NCBI GenBank assembly: GCA_949286775.1
Contig: CASEDW010000146.1
Coordinates: forward strand, 1 to 5,072
DNA from: an uncultured Eubacteriales bacterium
Lineage (GTDB): Bacteria; Bacillota; Clostridia; Lachnospirales; Lachnospiraceae
Length of the DNA: 5,072 nt
Direction: 5' to 3'
The position numbers were made by a program, and so were the translations under genes. This document shows, one piece after another, positions 1-5,072 of this stretch (within the stretch, counting starts at the first letter, position 1; the number at the start of each line of letters is the position of its first letter). Under the pieces are notes generated by a model that saw only the letters and a program-made list of their open reading frames with translations, did not search any database and was not told the DNA's origin.

Positions 1-34
1 GGGAAATTGGTTCTTATGAGAAGAGTTTGAAATA

Positions 35-550
35 TTACTCGAGAATTATCGGAATTTCCATATCAAGTCTCGGAACTTCTACGCCGAGATATTTAGAAAG
101 ACCGTCTACTATAAATTCGTGATCCTCTTCATGACGAAGTCTTGAAACAGTGAGCACCGCAACAGTTCCGGTTCCTTTTACGCGGATAGGAAAAGCGCCT
201 CCGCATCCGATGTGCTCGTCGTAGTTCATGCACTGACCTTTAAGCGTTTCGCCGACGAGATTTAAAAATGCCGTGAAATGAAGGGAGCTTTTCTCTGTAA
301 GCGCTGTAGTATTAAATTTTTTTGTCATAAAGACGTCGTTGTGTTTGCTTGTCATGGCAGGCATGTACTGCGTGATAACGCTGCCATTCAGCTTTCTGAT
401 TACAATACCCATAGGACAGTTTTTTTCTTTCATCTGCTGTACAAAGAAAGTTGTAAGATCCCATGCGTCTTCTTCGCTGAAGTGATCAAACTGAAGTTTT
501 TCCTCCTGCTCTGCGAGGATTTCTACTGCTTTAATAAATCTTTCGTCCAT
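35..550 (-). CDS. UPF0303 / haem-degrading-domain (HbpS-like) protein
   Basis: A complete 171-residue protein of the UPF0303 family (Pfam Haem_degrading, the fold of Streptomyces HbpS and yeast YBR137W). The family hallmark is in the C-terminal half: a Gly-rich stretch GCGGAFPIRVKGTG at residues 115-128, a beta strand VAVLTVSRL at 130-138, then EEDHEFIVDGL at 141-151; the N-terminal part has the usual FDHFSEEDAWDL at 21-32. Length is typical of the family. There is no signal peptide or membrane segment, so it is probably cytoplasmic. Some relatives bind haem or other small ligands, but the cellular role of UPF0303 proteins is unsettled and no haem axial ligand can be assigned here. The usual SGL turn reads SRL. 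The start is supported by AGGAAGG (minus strand, 557-563) six bases upstream. It is transcribed alone, divergently from the zinc-ribbon operon. Family call is firm; function is not. Confidence 0.88.
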   Translation of the reverse strand: MDERFIKAVEILAEQEEKLQFDHFSEEDAWDLTTFFVQQMKEKNCPMGIVIRKLNGSVITQYMPAMTSKHNDVFMTKKFNTTALTEKSSLHFTAFLNLVGETLKGQCMNYDEHIGCGGAFPIRVKGTGTVAVLTVSRLRHEEDHEFIVDGLSKYLGVEVPRLDMEIPIILE

Positions 551-583
551 ATTTTACCTTCCTTTACTGCTTTGGATATGAGT

Positions 584-612
584 ATTGTAATATTATAAAA
601 GGAAATGTTCAA
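584..612 (-). promoter_or_regulatory. Sigma-A-type promoter of the UPF0303 gene
   Basis: Read on the minus strand, TTGAAC (612-607) and TACAAT (589-584) are separated by exactly 17 bases, matching the vegetative sigma consensus at 4/6 and 5/6 positions. Transcription would begin near 577, leaving a leader of about 27 bases that carries the AGGAAGG ribosome binding site. A second TATAAT-like box (597-592) lies inside the spacer but has no -35 at a usual distance. Prediction by motif only. Confidence 0.55.
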
Positions 613-626
613 TATGAGGATATAAT

Positions 627-645
627 CATTTTTCGGCGAAAAATG
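627..645. repeat. Perfect 19-bp palindrome, possible operator
   Basis: CATTTTTC (627-634) and GAAAAATG (638-645) are exact inverted copies around a GGC centre. It sits about 14 bases upstream of the -35 box of the UPF0303 promoter. It is not followed by a T-run on either strand, so it does not look like an intrinsic terminator; a protein-binding site or the top of an RNA hairpin is more likely. It does not match the LexA, CIRCE or Rex sites known to me. The symmetry is directly visible; the role is inferred. Confidence 0.45.
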
Positions 646-854
646 TATGAAATCCGAATGTTTATAGTGATTTTGAGAGTGCAAAGCTTTGGAATCACGG
701 CTGACTCATAGAAAGTCTCGTTTGTCGGGTAACTCATGAATATAATTCAGTATCAAAAATGTGGAGAATTCCGCGACATTATGATATCTTTATGATACCA
801 GGGCCAAAAGGTCTAAACCTACATGTTTATTTTAAGAATTAACGGAGGAATATC
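646..854 (+). promoter_or_regulatory. Upstream region/possible structured leader of the zinc-ribbon operon
   Basis: No gene is visible here. The stretch is rich in inverted repeats on the sense strand of the following gene: GTGATT (667-672) with AATCAC (693-698) enclosing the palindrome CAAAGCTTTG (682-691); GTATCA (750-755) with TGATAC (793-798) enclosing a smaller hairpin made of AATGTGGA (758-765) with TCC (770-772) and ACATT (776-780); and GGCC-AAAA-GGTC (802-813). A perfect TATAAT at 741-746 could be a -10 box, which would start the transcript near 753, but no good -35 stands 16-18 bases upstream. The ribosome binding site GGAGGA is at 844-849. I could not match the region to a riboswitch, T-box or 6S RNA consensus. 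Whether it is a regulatory RNA or only a promoter region cannot be decided by eye. Confidence 0.35.
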
Positions 855-1943
855 ATGTCTTCAATGACTGAATATAAATGCCCGTCATGCGGAAGTACGC
901 TGGAATTCAATCCTGAAAAAGGTAAACTTTTCTGCGAAGCATGCGGCAATGAATATGAAACAGACGCTATAAAGGCGTTTATGAAAGCTTCTGAAAATGA
1001 GGAAACGCAGGAGCGTAAGCATTTTAACTGGGACGAATACAGAAAAAACAAGGAAGAGTACAAACCTCTGGAGGGCGTCAAGGTGTACGTCTGCCAGTCG
1101 TGTGGAGCATCTATAGAAACTGACGAAAATACAGCGGCGACAAAGTGCCCGTACTGCGACAGCAATGTTATTCTGACTGATAAGGTATCGGGCGCGTTAA
1201 CGCCAAACGCCATCATACCGTTTAAGATCACGCCGAAAGATCTTCCCAAGCTGATCAAAAAGTACTGCAAAGGTAAAAGACTTATTCCGAAGGGCTTTTT
1301 TGATAATAATAAGATAGGACGTCTTCAGGGCGTATATGTACCTTTCTGGCTTTTTGACTGCCATGCCGACGGCGAAGCTGCATATATGGCGACGCGCGTC
1401 GTTATAACAAGGCAGGGAAAATACGACTGTTACACGACTTCTTACTATCTGCTTGAAAGGGAAGGAGAGGTGACGTTTAAAAATATTCCTGTGGATGCCA
1501 GCATGAGGATCGATAACGATCTGATGGATTCGGTAGAGCCATTTGATTTAAACGCCCTTGAAGAATTTGACAAAGCCTATTTATCGGGATTTCTGGCCGA
1601 GAGTTTTGACACCGATCCTGATACCGAAATGGATCGGGCTTCTGACAGGATGAAAACATCTATGATAAATTCTCTGAGACAGTCAGCCGTCGGATACAAT
1701 ACCGTCATTCAGAAATCAGGAAATATCAATATAGACGGCGCTGATGTAAAATACGTTCTTTTGCCGGTTTACTTTTTGAATTGCACATATAACGGAAAAA
1801 ACTACAGATACGCTATCAATGGACAGACCGGAAAAATAGTAGGGGAACTGCCTATAAGCATGAAAAAATGCGCCGCTTATTTTGGAGCTGTAGCGGCAGG
1901 CGTATTCGCAGTCGTATTTTCCATTTTGCAGTTTTTATTATAA
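855..1943 (+). CDS. Double zinc-ribbon, membrane-anchored protein (YdjG-like)
   Basis: A complete 362-residue protein with two zinc ribbons at its N-terminus: CPSC (C9, C12) with CEAC (C27, C30), and CQSC (C80, C83) with CPYC (C98, C101). A charged, Lys/Glu-rich linker (about 45-72) joins them. The middle (about 115-330) is a beta-rich domain of the type found in clostridial proteins annotated 'TFIIB-type zinc ribbon-containing', with the phrase YVPFWLFDCHADG at 161-173. Residues about 339-361 form one hydrophobic helix after a KK pair, so the protein is probably tail-anchored with the ribbons in the cytoplasm. It is not a TFIIB or a helicase; only the ribbon is shared. GGAGGA six bases before the ATG supports this start; the in-frame Met at residue 4 is a weaker alternative. 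The next gene begins 15 bases after the stop and encodes a TPM protein, the same pairing as ydjG-ydjH of Bacillus subtilis, where the products work with PspA at the membrane. Family resemblance is good; molecular function is unknown. Confidence 0.82.
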   Translation: MSSMTEYKCPSCGSTLEFNPEKGKLFCEACGNEYETDAIKAFMKASENEETQERKHFNWDEYRKNKEEYKPLEGVKVYVCQSCGASIETDENTAATKCPYCDSNVILTDKVSGALTPNAIIPFKITPKDLPKLIKKYCKGKRLIPKGFFDNNKIGRLQGVYVPFWLFDCHADGEAAYMATRVVITRQGKYDCYTTSYYLLEREGEVTFKNIPVDASMRIDNDLMDSVEPFDLNALEEFDKAYLSGFLAESFDTDPDTEMDRASDRMKTSMINSLRQSAVGYNTVIQKSGNINIDGADVKYVLLPVYFLNCTYNGKNYRYAINGQTGKIVGELPISMKKCAAYFGAVAAGVFAVVFSILQFLL

Positions 1944-1958
1944 GAGAAGGAGTATCTG

Positions 1959-2807
1959 ATGATGAAGAAAATATTTGCGAGCCTTCTGTCTTTTTTGTTT
2001 ATCGCGTCTTTTGCGTGTACATGTTTTGCGGATTCAGGAAAACCGCCATGGTTTCCTGATGATCTTGAGAGTTTTGAGGATTTTCATGATGAAAACGCTC
2101 CGAGAGTCGTTGATAACGCGGACGTGCTTACCGATGATGAAGAAGCCGTTCTGCTTGAAAAAATACGGGATATAACTGACCGGACAGGATTTGATCTTGT
2201 CATCTATACGACGCCGACTTCCTATGATTACGGTTCCGACAGGGCGCTGTTGGCGCGGGACTTCTATCAGTTTAACGGTTACGGATATGATGAGGAGTAC
2301 AGCGGCTCTGTTTTCATGATATGTTTTGAAGAAGGCAACAGAGGCTGGGAATCTCAGGGCTGCGGCCGTGTCCGGGAATATTTCACTGAAGAAAATATAA
2401 ACGCTCTGGATGATTATATAGATTCCGACATGCGAAACGGCGATTATTATGAAGCGATGCTGACGTATACTGACAAATTATCGGAACTTTATTCGACGGG
2501 AACTCTTGTATACGATGAGGACAATACTGTTTTTAATATTGGGTTTTCGGCAGTGATAGCGGTAATAATAGCGGCTATCGTTGCGAGAGTTCTTTACTCG
2601 GGAATGAAAAAAGTAAAAACAGCGACAAACGCCGATCTTTATATAGTTCCCGGCAGCGAACATATAAGGGTCAGCAAAGACCACTTTTTGTATATACATA
2701 CAAGGCGTGAGTTAAGGCAGGAGGACAATGACGGAGGAGGCTCGACATTTTCGAGCGGATCGTCGTCAGGCGGAAGAAGCTTTTCCGGCGGCGGACGCAG
2801 CTTTTAA
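1959..2807 (+). CDS. TPM-domain membrane protein (YdjH-like)
   Basis: A complete 282-residue protein. Residues 1-24 are a signal peptide: MMKK, a hydrophobic core, then a CFA-type cleavage site before D25. Residues about 48-178 form a TPM domain (TPM_phosphatase, Pfam PF04536), opening with PRVVDNADVLTDDEE (48-62) and continuing through FDLVIYTT (78-85), ALLARDFYQFNGYG (96-109) and a beta strand SVFMICFEEGNRGW (117-130). A membrane helix spans about 191-213 and is followed by MKKVK, which places the C-terminus in the cytoplasm. The last 25 residues are a low-complexity Gly/Ser tail ending in two GGRSF/GGGRSF repeats, a common feature of this family. Thus the TPM domain faces outside. Some plant TPM proteins have been reported as phosphatases and others act in photosystem or membrane maintenance; the activity here is not known. 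AGAAGGAG upstream supports the ATG at 1959, although a second ATG follows directly. It is co-transcribed with the zinc-ribbon gene and closed by the terminator at 2820-2860. Confidence 0.87.
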   Translation: MMKKIFASLLSFLFIASFACTCFADSGKPPWFPDDLESFEDFHDENAPRVVDNADVLTDDEEAVLLEKIRDITDRTGFDLVIYTTPTSYDYGSDRALLARDFYQFNGYGYDEEYSGSVFMICFEEGNRGWESQGCGRVREYFTEENINALDDYIDSDMRNGDYYEAMLTYTDKLSELYSTGTLVYDEDNTVFNIGFSAVIAVIIAAIVARVLYSGMKKVKTATNADLYIVPGSEHIRVSKDHFLYIHTRRELRQEDNDGGGSTFSSGSSSGGRSFSGGGRSF

Positions 2808-2819
2808 AGATTTCCGTTA

Positions 2820-2860
2820 AAAAAACAAGCATATTTCCGGAGGAAATATGCTTGTTTTTT
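2820..2860. terminator. Bidirectional intrinsic terminator between convergent operons
   Basis: A 19-bp perfect stem (2820-2838 with 2842-2860) around a GGA loop, with the centre AAGCATATTTCC paired to GGAAATATGCTT. The plus strand ends in six T residues and the minus strand in seven, so the element can stop transcription from both sides. It lies 12 bases after the TPM stop codon and 20 bases after the stop codon of the CoA-transferase beta subunit, which points toward it. All base pairs are directly visible. Confidence 0.93.
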
Positions 2861-2880
2861 AATCATTTAATATAAATTTT

Positions 2881-3540
2881 TTACTCTTCGATAGGTTTGA
2901 TATCGTCAGCGATGATGAGTTTAGCAGCTGTAGCAGCCTGAATCTCTTCGATCGTGAACTCAGGGTTGTACTCTTTGAGAACAAGTCCTTTGTCAGTAAC
3001 TTCGATAACGGCCATCTCTGTGATGATAAGGTCTACAGCGCCTTTTGCCGTAAGAGGAAGAGTACACTCAGGAAGGATCTTTGGATTGCCCTTCTGTGTA
3101 TGCTCCATAGCTACGATAGTTTTTTTAGCACCTGAGAGAAGATCCATAGCGCCGCCCATACCGGGAACCATCTTTCCAGGGATAATCCAGTTAGCGATAT
3201 CTCCGTGCTCTGAAACCTGAAGAGAGCCAAGGATAGTAGCGTCTACATGCTGTCCGCGGACGATGCCGAATGAAAACGCTGAATCGAAGTACATTCCGTC
3301 AGGTTCAATGCCTGAATACTGTCCGCCGGCGTTTGTGATATATTCAGCGTCAGGATGATCAGGATCAGCGGCTGTAAGACCGATATATCCGTTTTCTGAA
3401 TGAAGTGTAAGCTTTACGCTTGGGTCTACATAATCAGGAACCATTGTAGGAAGTCCGATACCAAGGTTTACAACATCGCCGTCATGAAGCTCTTTGGCAA
3501 CACGTTTTGCAATATAAGGTTTGATCTCGCTTCTTTCCAT
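2881..3540 (-). CDS. atoA: CoA-transferase subunit B (AtoA-like, acetate/butyrate-acetoacetate type)
   Basis: A complete 219-residue beta subunit of a family I CoA-transferase. It follows Escherichia coli AtoA closely: RVAKELHDGDVVNLGIGLPT at 13-32, the SENG active-site motif at 48-51, NAGGQ at 70-74, and IPGKMVPGMGGAMDLLSGAK at 120-139. Glu49 of SENG is the expected catalytic residue, which forms the glutamyl-CoA thioester intermediate. With the alpha subunit it would exchange CoA between an acyl-CoA and a free acid, such as acetoacetyl-CoA with acetate or butyrate, in the cytoplasm. Exact substrates cannot be read from the sequence; propionate or other short-chain acids are possible. The start codon shares one base with the alpha-subunit stop (TAATG), and AAGGAGG lies ten bases upstream inside the alpha gene (3551-3557), indicating translational coupling. 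Typical length, no defects seen. Confidence 0.92.
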   Translation of the reverse strand: MERSEIKPYIAKRVAKELHDGDVVNLGIGLPTMVPDYVDPSVKLTLHSENGYIGLTAADPDHPDAEYITNAGGQYSGIEPDGMYFDSAFSFGIVRGQHVDATILGSLQVSEHGDIANWIIPGKMVPGMGGAMDLLSGAKKTIVAMEHTQKGNPKILPECTLPLTAKGAVDLIITEMAVIEVTDKGLVLKEYNPEFTIEEIQAATAAKLIIADDIKPIEE

Positions 3541-4220
3541 TATTCAGCATCCTCCTTAAGTACAATATAATCTACGAAAATGTAAGGTGTTTCAACATAG
3601 TCAGGTCCGATCTCTCCAGTAGGAACGATCTTTTCAACTTCCGCGATAGTGATATCGCATGCAGCGGCCATCAATGGGTTAAAGTTACGTCTTGCGCCTT
3701 TGTAGCGGACGTTTCCTGATTCATCGGCAACAAATCCATGGATAATAGCGACGTTTCCGCGCATAGCCGGCTCGAGAAGATAATCTTTTCCGTTGTAGTT
3801 GATAGTCTGAACGCCCGGAAGTGTAGTCGGAGCTTCGGGATCGGCAACGATAGTACCTACGCCTGTAGGTGTGAGGAAGCCTGCGATGCCGGTTCCGCCG
3901 CAGCGGATCTGCTCTGCGAGTGTTCCCTGTGGCTGAAGCTTAAGCTCAATTTCTCCTGCATTGTATTTTTCCGCTACTTCTTTATTTAATCCAACGTGAG
4001 TAGCAATAAGGGTTTTAATAAGTCCTTTGTGAAGAAGAACTCCTGCACCCTGATTTTCATATCCGCAGTCGTTGCAAACAACTGTAAGATCTTTTGCTGT
4101 TATTTCACCAATAACAGTATGCGCTGTTCCGTGTGTCATAAAGCCGCCGACCATAACTGTATCGCCGTCTTTTACAAGCGCGGCAGCTTCTTTAGCAGTG
4201 ACAATTTTTGCTTTAGCCAT
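3540..4220 (-). CDS. atoD: CoA-transferase subunit A (AtoD-like)
   Basis: A complete 226-residue alpha subunit of a family I CoA-transferase, aligning along its length with E. coli AtoD. Landmarks are DGDTVMVGGF at 18-27 (the CoA-transferase signature region), QPQGTLAEQIRCGGTGIAGF at 96-115 followed by LTPTGVGT at 116-123, and ARRNFNPLMAAACDITIAE at 176-194. These form the CoA-binding half of the enzyme; the catalytic Glu is on the partner encoded immediately downstream. After GGF the usual GTP or GIP motif reads GTA (residues 31-33), a small departure in a glycine loop. A strong ribosome binding site AGGAGG (minus strand, 4232-4227) lies six bases before the ATG, and a near-consensus promoter is upstream, suggesting high expression. 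No thiolase or dehydrogenase gene is adjacent, so the pathway it feeds (butyrate formation, acetoacetate use or lysine-type fermentation) stays open. Confidence 0.92.
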   Translation of the reverse strand: MAKAKIVTAKEAAALVKDGDTVMVGGFMTHGTAHTVIGEITAKDLTVVCNDCGYENQGAGVLLHKGLIKTLIATHVGLNKEVAEKYNAGEIELKLQPQGTLAEQIRCGGTGIAGFLTPTGVGTIVADPEAPTTLPGVQTINYNGKDYLLEPAMRGNVAIIHGFVADESGNVRYKGARRNFNPLMAAACDITIAEVEKIVPTGEIGPDYVETPYIFVDYIVLKEDAE

Positions 4221-4244
4221 TTCATTCCTCCTAAAAAATCAATA

Positions 4245-4254
4245 ATGATATCAT
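4245..4254. repeat. 10-bp palindrome in the CoA-transferase leader
   Basis: ATGATATCAT is a perfect inverted repeat between the transcription start (about 4274) and ribosome binding site of the alpha-subunit gene. It shares the half-site AATGAT with the larger inverted repeat at 4308-4323, whose centre is 66 bases away. In a roadblock model a repressor could bind both. A short AT-rich palindrome can also occur by chance. Confidence 0.3.
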
Positions 4255-4280
4255 ATAAAAAATAATTAACCATATGACTT

Positions 4281-4309
4281 ATTATCGTCAAATATTACAG
4301 CAATGTCAA
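4281..4309 (-). promoter_or_regulatory. Near-consensus sigma-A promoter of the CoA-transferase operon
   Basis: On the minus strand, TTGACA (4309-4304, 6/6 match) and GATAAT (4286-4281, 5/6) are separated by exactly 17 bases. Transcription should start near 4274, giving a leader of about 54 bases before the ATG. A second TTTGAC (4292-4287) repeats the -35 motif 18 bases downstream, within the spacer. This is the strongest promoter in the window by match to consensus. Confidence 0.8.
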
Positions 4310-4323
4310 ATGATATTTCATTT
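4308..4323. promoter_or_regulatory. Inverted repeat over the CoA-transferase -35 box, candidate operator
   Basis: AAATGA (4308-4313) and TCATTT (4318-4323) are exact inverted arms around TATT. The left arm overlaps the first bases of the minus-strand -35 hexamer (4309-4304) and the right arm ends 4 bases before the proposed plus-strand carD-family -35 (4328). A protein bound here would cover or border both divergent promoters. The binding factor is unknown. Confidence 0.4.
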
Positions 4324-4327
4324 TAAG

Positions 4328-4357
4328 CTTACAATTTTAAGGTTGAAGTGATATGAT
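4328..4357 (+). promoter_or_regulatory. Extended -10 promoter of the CarD-rsmA operon
   Basis: TATGAT (4352-4357, 5/6 match) is preceded by TGA at 4349-4351, which forms the extended -10 motif TGnTATGAT. A modest -35, CTTACA (4328-4333), stands 18 bases upstream. The start would be near 4364, leaving about 36 bases of leader with AAGGAGGT at 4387-4394. The extended -10 makes up for the weak -35. Confidence 0.5.
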
Positions 4358-4399
4358 AAAGAAAAGTAGAGTTTTGGATTTTTTATAAGGAGGTATAGG

Positions 4400-4897
4400 A
4401 TGTATTGCGTCGGCGACTTTGTTGTTAAACCTAATACAGGTGTTTGCAAAATAGATGAGATTGTTCATTTGAATCCGGATGGGACAGAAGAAAAAGAGTA
4501 TTATGTCCTGCTTCCTGTGGAAAATGAAAAATCTAAAATGTTTGTTTCGGTTGATGTTGACAGAAAACGTCTAAGACCTGCGATGTCAGAAGAAGAAGCA
4601 AGAACGTTTATGAGAGAGATACCCGCTATTGACGAGACAAAGATCCCGAGCGATAAACTGCGTGAGCAGCAGTACAAGGAAGCCTTCAGGACAAATGAAG
4701 CAGGGGCGCTTGTAGGAGTGATAAAGAGTCTTAATACACGGATAAAGAGCAGGATAGCGATCGGAAAAAAGATAACCACGACAGATGAAAGGTATCTGCA
4801 TCAGGCGGAAAAAGCCCTTTATACGGAGCTCGCTTTTTCACTTAAAACGGATTATTCGAAGATCAGAAAAAAGATTATGGAGATGATAGAAGGATGA
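4400..4897 (+). CDS. CarD-family RNA polymerase-binding transcription regulator
   Basis: A complete 165-residue CarD/CdnL-family protein. Residues 1 to about 60 are the RNA polymerase-interaction domain shared with the transcription-repair factor Mfd: GDFVVKPNTGVCKIDEIV at 5-22, the strand EYYVLLPV at 33-40 and FVSVDVDRKRLRP at 48-60. Residues about 63-165 are the helical C-terminal domain, with DKLREQQYKEAF (85-96) and the acidic/aromatic stretch DERYLHQAEKALYTELAFSL (129-148). Family members bind the beta subunit and modulate open-complex stability at promoters, in the cytoplasm. The protein has no tryptophan at all, whereas studied CarD proteins use a C-terminal Trp as a wedge at the upstream edge of the promoter bubble. 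AAGGAGGT six bases ahead supports the start. It overlaps rsmA by four bases (ATGA), so the two are translationally coupled. The regulon is unknown. Confidence 0.88.
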   Translation: MYCVGDFVVKPNTGVCKIDEIVHLNPDGTEEKEYYVLLPVENEKSKMFVSVDVDRKRLRPAMSEEEARTFMREIPAIDETKIPSDKLREQQYKEAFRTNEAGALVGVIKSLNTRIKSRIAIGKKITTTDERYLHQAEKALYTELAFSLKTDYSKIRKKIMEMIEG

Positions 4898-5072
4898 CTA
4901 AACCTGCGCCGTGGCTTCACAATCCGAAATCTACTGTTGAAGTGCTTAAGAAGTATGATTTCAGATTTCAGAAAAAGTTCGGACAGAATTTTCTAATAGA
5001 TGAACATGTGTTAAATAAAATAATAGACGCCGCCGGCGTAGGAAAAGACGATTTTGTATTGGAGATAGGACC
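4894..5072 (+). CDS. rsmA: 16S rRNA dimethyladenosine transferase RsmA (KsgA), 5' part
   Basis: The first 59 codons plus two bases of an open frame that continues beyond the window. The N-terminus reads MTKPAPWLHNPKSTVEVLKK, then FRFQKKFGQNFLIDEHVL (23-40), which contains the KsgA hallmark FGQNFL.D, and ends at FVLEIG (54-59), the start of the SAM-binding motif I (VLEIGPG). RsmA dimethylates two adjacent adenines in the 3'-terminal helix of 16S rRNA, a late step of 30S maturation. The ATG shares ATGA with the stop of the CarD-family gene and a purine-rich AGAAGG precedes it, so it is read by coupled translation. It has no separate promoter in view. Confidence 0.93.
   Translation, partial: MTKPAPWLHNPKSTVEVLKKYDFRFQKKFGQNFLIDEHVLNKIIDAAGVGKDDFVLEIG

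Noticed and set aside
1..34. Possible terminator or neighbouring gene after the UPF0303 stop
   Set aside because: Only 34 bases are available, with no hairpin plus T-run and no readable coding start.
278..598. Plus-strand open frame of 106 codons opposite the UPF0303 gene
   Set aside because: It is the antisense shadow of a clear family member, has a Cys/Phe-rich unlikely composition and no good ribosome binding site.
621..626. TATAAT as a plus-strand -10 box
   Set aside because: No -35-like hexamer stands 16-18 bases upstream, and the region is more simply the upstream part of the divergent promoter.
627..645. Intrinsic terminator
   Set aside because: No T-run follows the stem on either strand, and no gene ends nearby.
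646..854. Known riboswitches, T-box or 6S RNA in the leader
   Set aside because: None of the conserved cores I know (TPP, FMN, cobalamin, SAM-I, lysine, purine, fluoride, c-di-GMP, T-box TGG box) can be found in it.
839..1270. Minus-strand open frame of 143 codons over the zinc-ribbon gene
   Set aside because: The opposite strand encodes paired CxxC zinc ribbons with a strong ribosome binding site; the antisense frame is Ser/Leu-rich without recognisable domains.
1986..2030. Lipoprotein signal (lipobox) in the TPM protein
   Set aside because: The residues before Cys20 are SFA and before Cys22 are ACT, without the Leu/Val/Ile expected at -3; a signal peptidase I site after Ala24 fits better.
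4501..4801. Two minus-strand frames inside the CarD-family gene
   Set aside because: Both lie wholly within a well-supported CarD-family gene and show no domain or ribosome binding site.

Overview
The window looks like chromosomal DNA from an anaerobic, AT-rich Firmicute of the class Clostridia. Grounds are the A/T-rich intergenic DNA, strong AAGGAGG-type ribosome binding sites, sigma-A-like promoters, an AtoD/AtoA-type CoA-transferase pair of the sort used in short-chain fatty acid fermentation, and a clostridial-style CarD-family regulator fused into one operon with rsmA. Genus cannot be fixed from the sequence alone. There is no transposase, integrase, phage gene, CRISPR array, tRNA or rRNA; this is ordinary core/metabolic chromosome.

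Layout. (1) 35-550, minus: a UPF0303 / haem-degrading-domain (HbpS-like) protein with its own promoter at 584-612. (2) 551-854: a 304-base divergent intergenic region holding that promoter, a perfect 8-bp-arm palindrome at 627-645 and a long, self-complementary leader in front of the next gene. (3) 855-2807, plus: a two-gene operon encoding a double zinc-ribbon protein with one C-terminal membrane anchor, then a secreted/membrane TPM-domain protein. This resembles the ydjG-ydjH part of the Bacillus subtilis pspA-ydjGHI membrane-stress operon, but no pspA or ydjI partner is adjacent. (4) 2820-2860: a 19-bp-stem terminator that serves both convergent units. (5) 2881-4220, minus: the alpha and beta subunits of an acetate/butyrate-acetoacetate type CoA-transferase, start-stop overlapping, driven by a near-consensus promoter (TTGACA-17-GATAAT). 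(6) 4221-4399: a 179-base divergent control region with back-to-back promoters and two related palindromes. (7) 4400-5072, plus: a CarD-family RNA polymerase-binding regulator overlapping by 4 bases the start of rsmA (ksgA), which runs off the window.

How the parts work together. The CoA-transferase genes form a self-contained metabolic unit that would move CoA between acyl-CoA and short-chain acids (acetate, butyrate, acetoacetate). The zinc-ribbon/TPM pair is predicted to form a membrane-associated assembly, with the zinc ribbons and the Gly/Ser-rich TPM tail both on the cytoplasmic side. The CarD-rsmA pair links an RNA polymerase initiation factor to ribosome maturation. The most interesting non-coding signals are the palindromes placed on or near the CoA-transferase promoter and the structured leader before the zinc-ribbon gene. 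No clearly new system is proved by this sequence.
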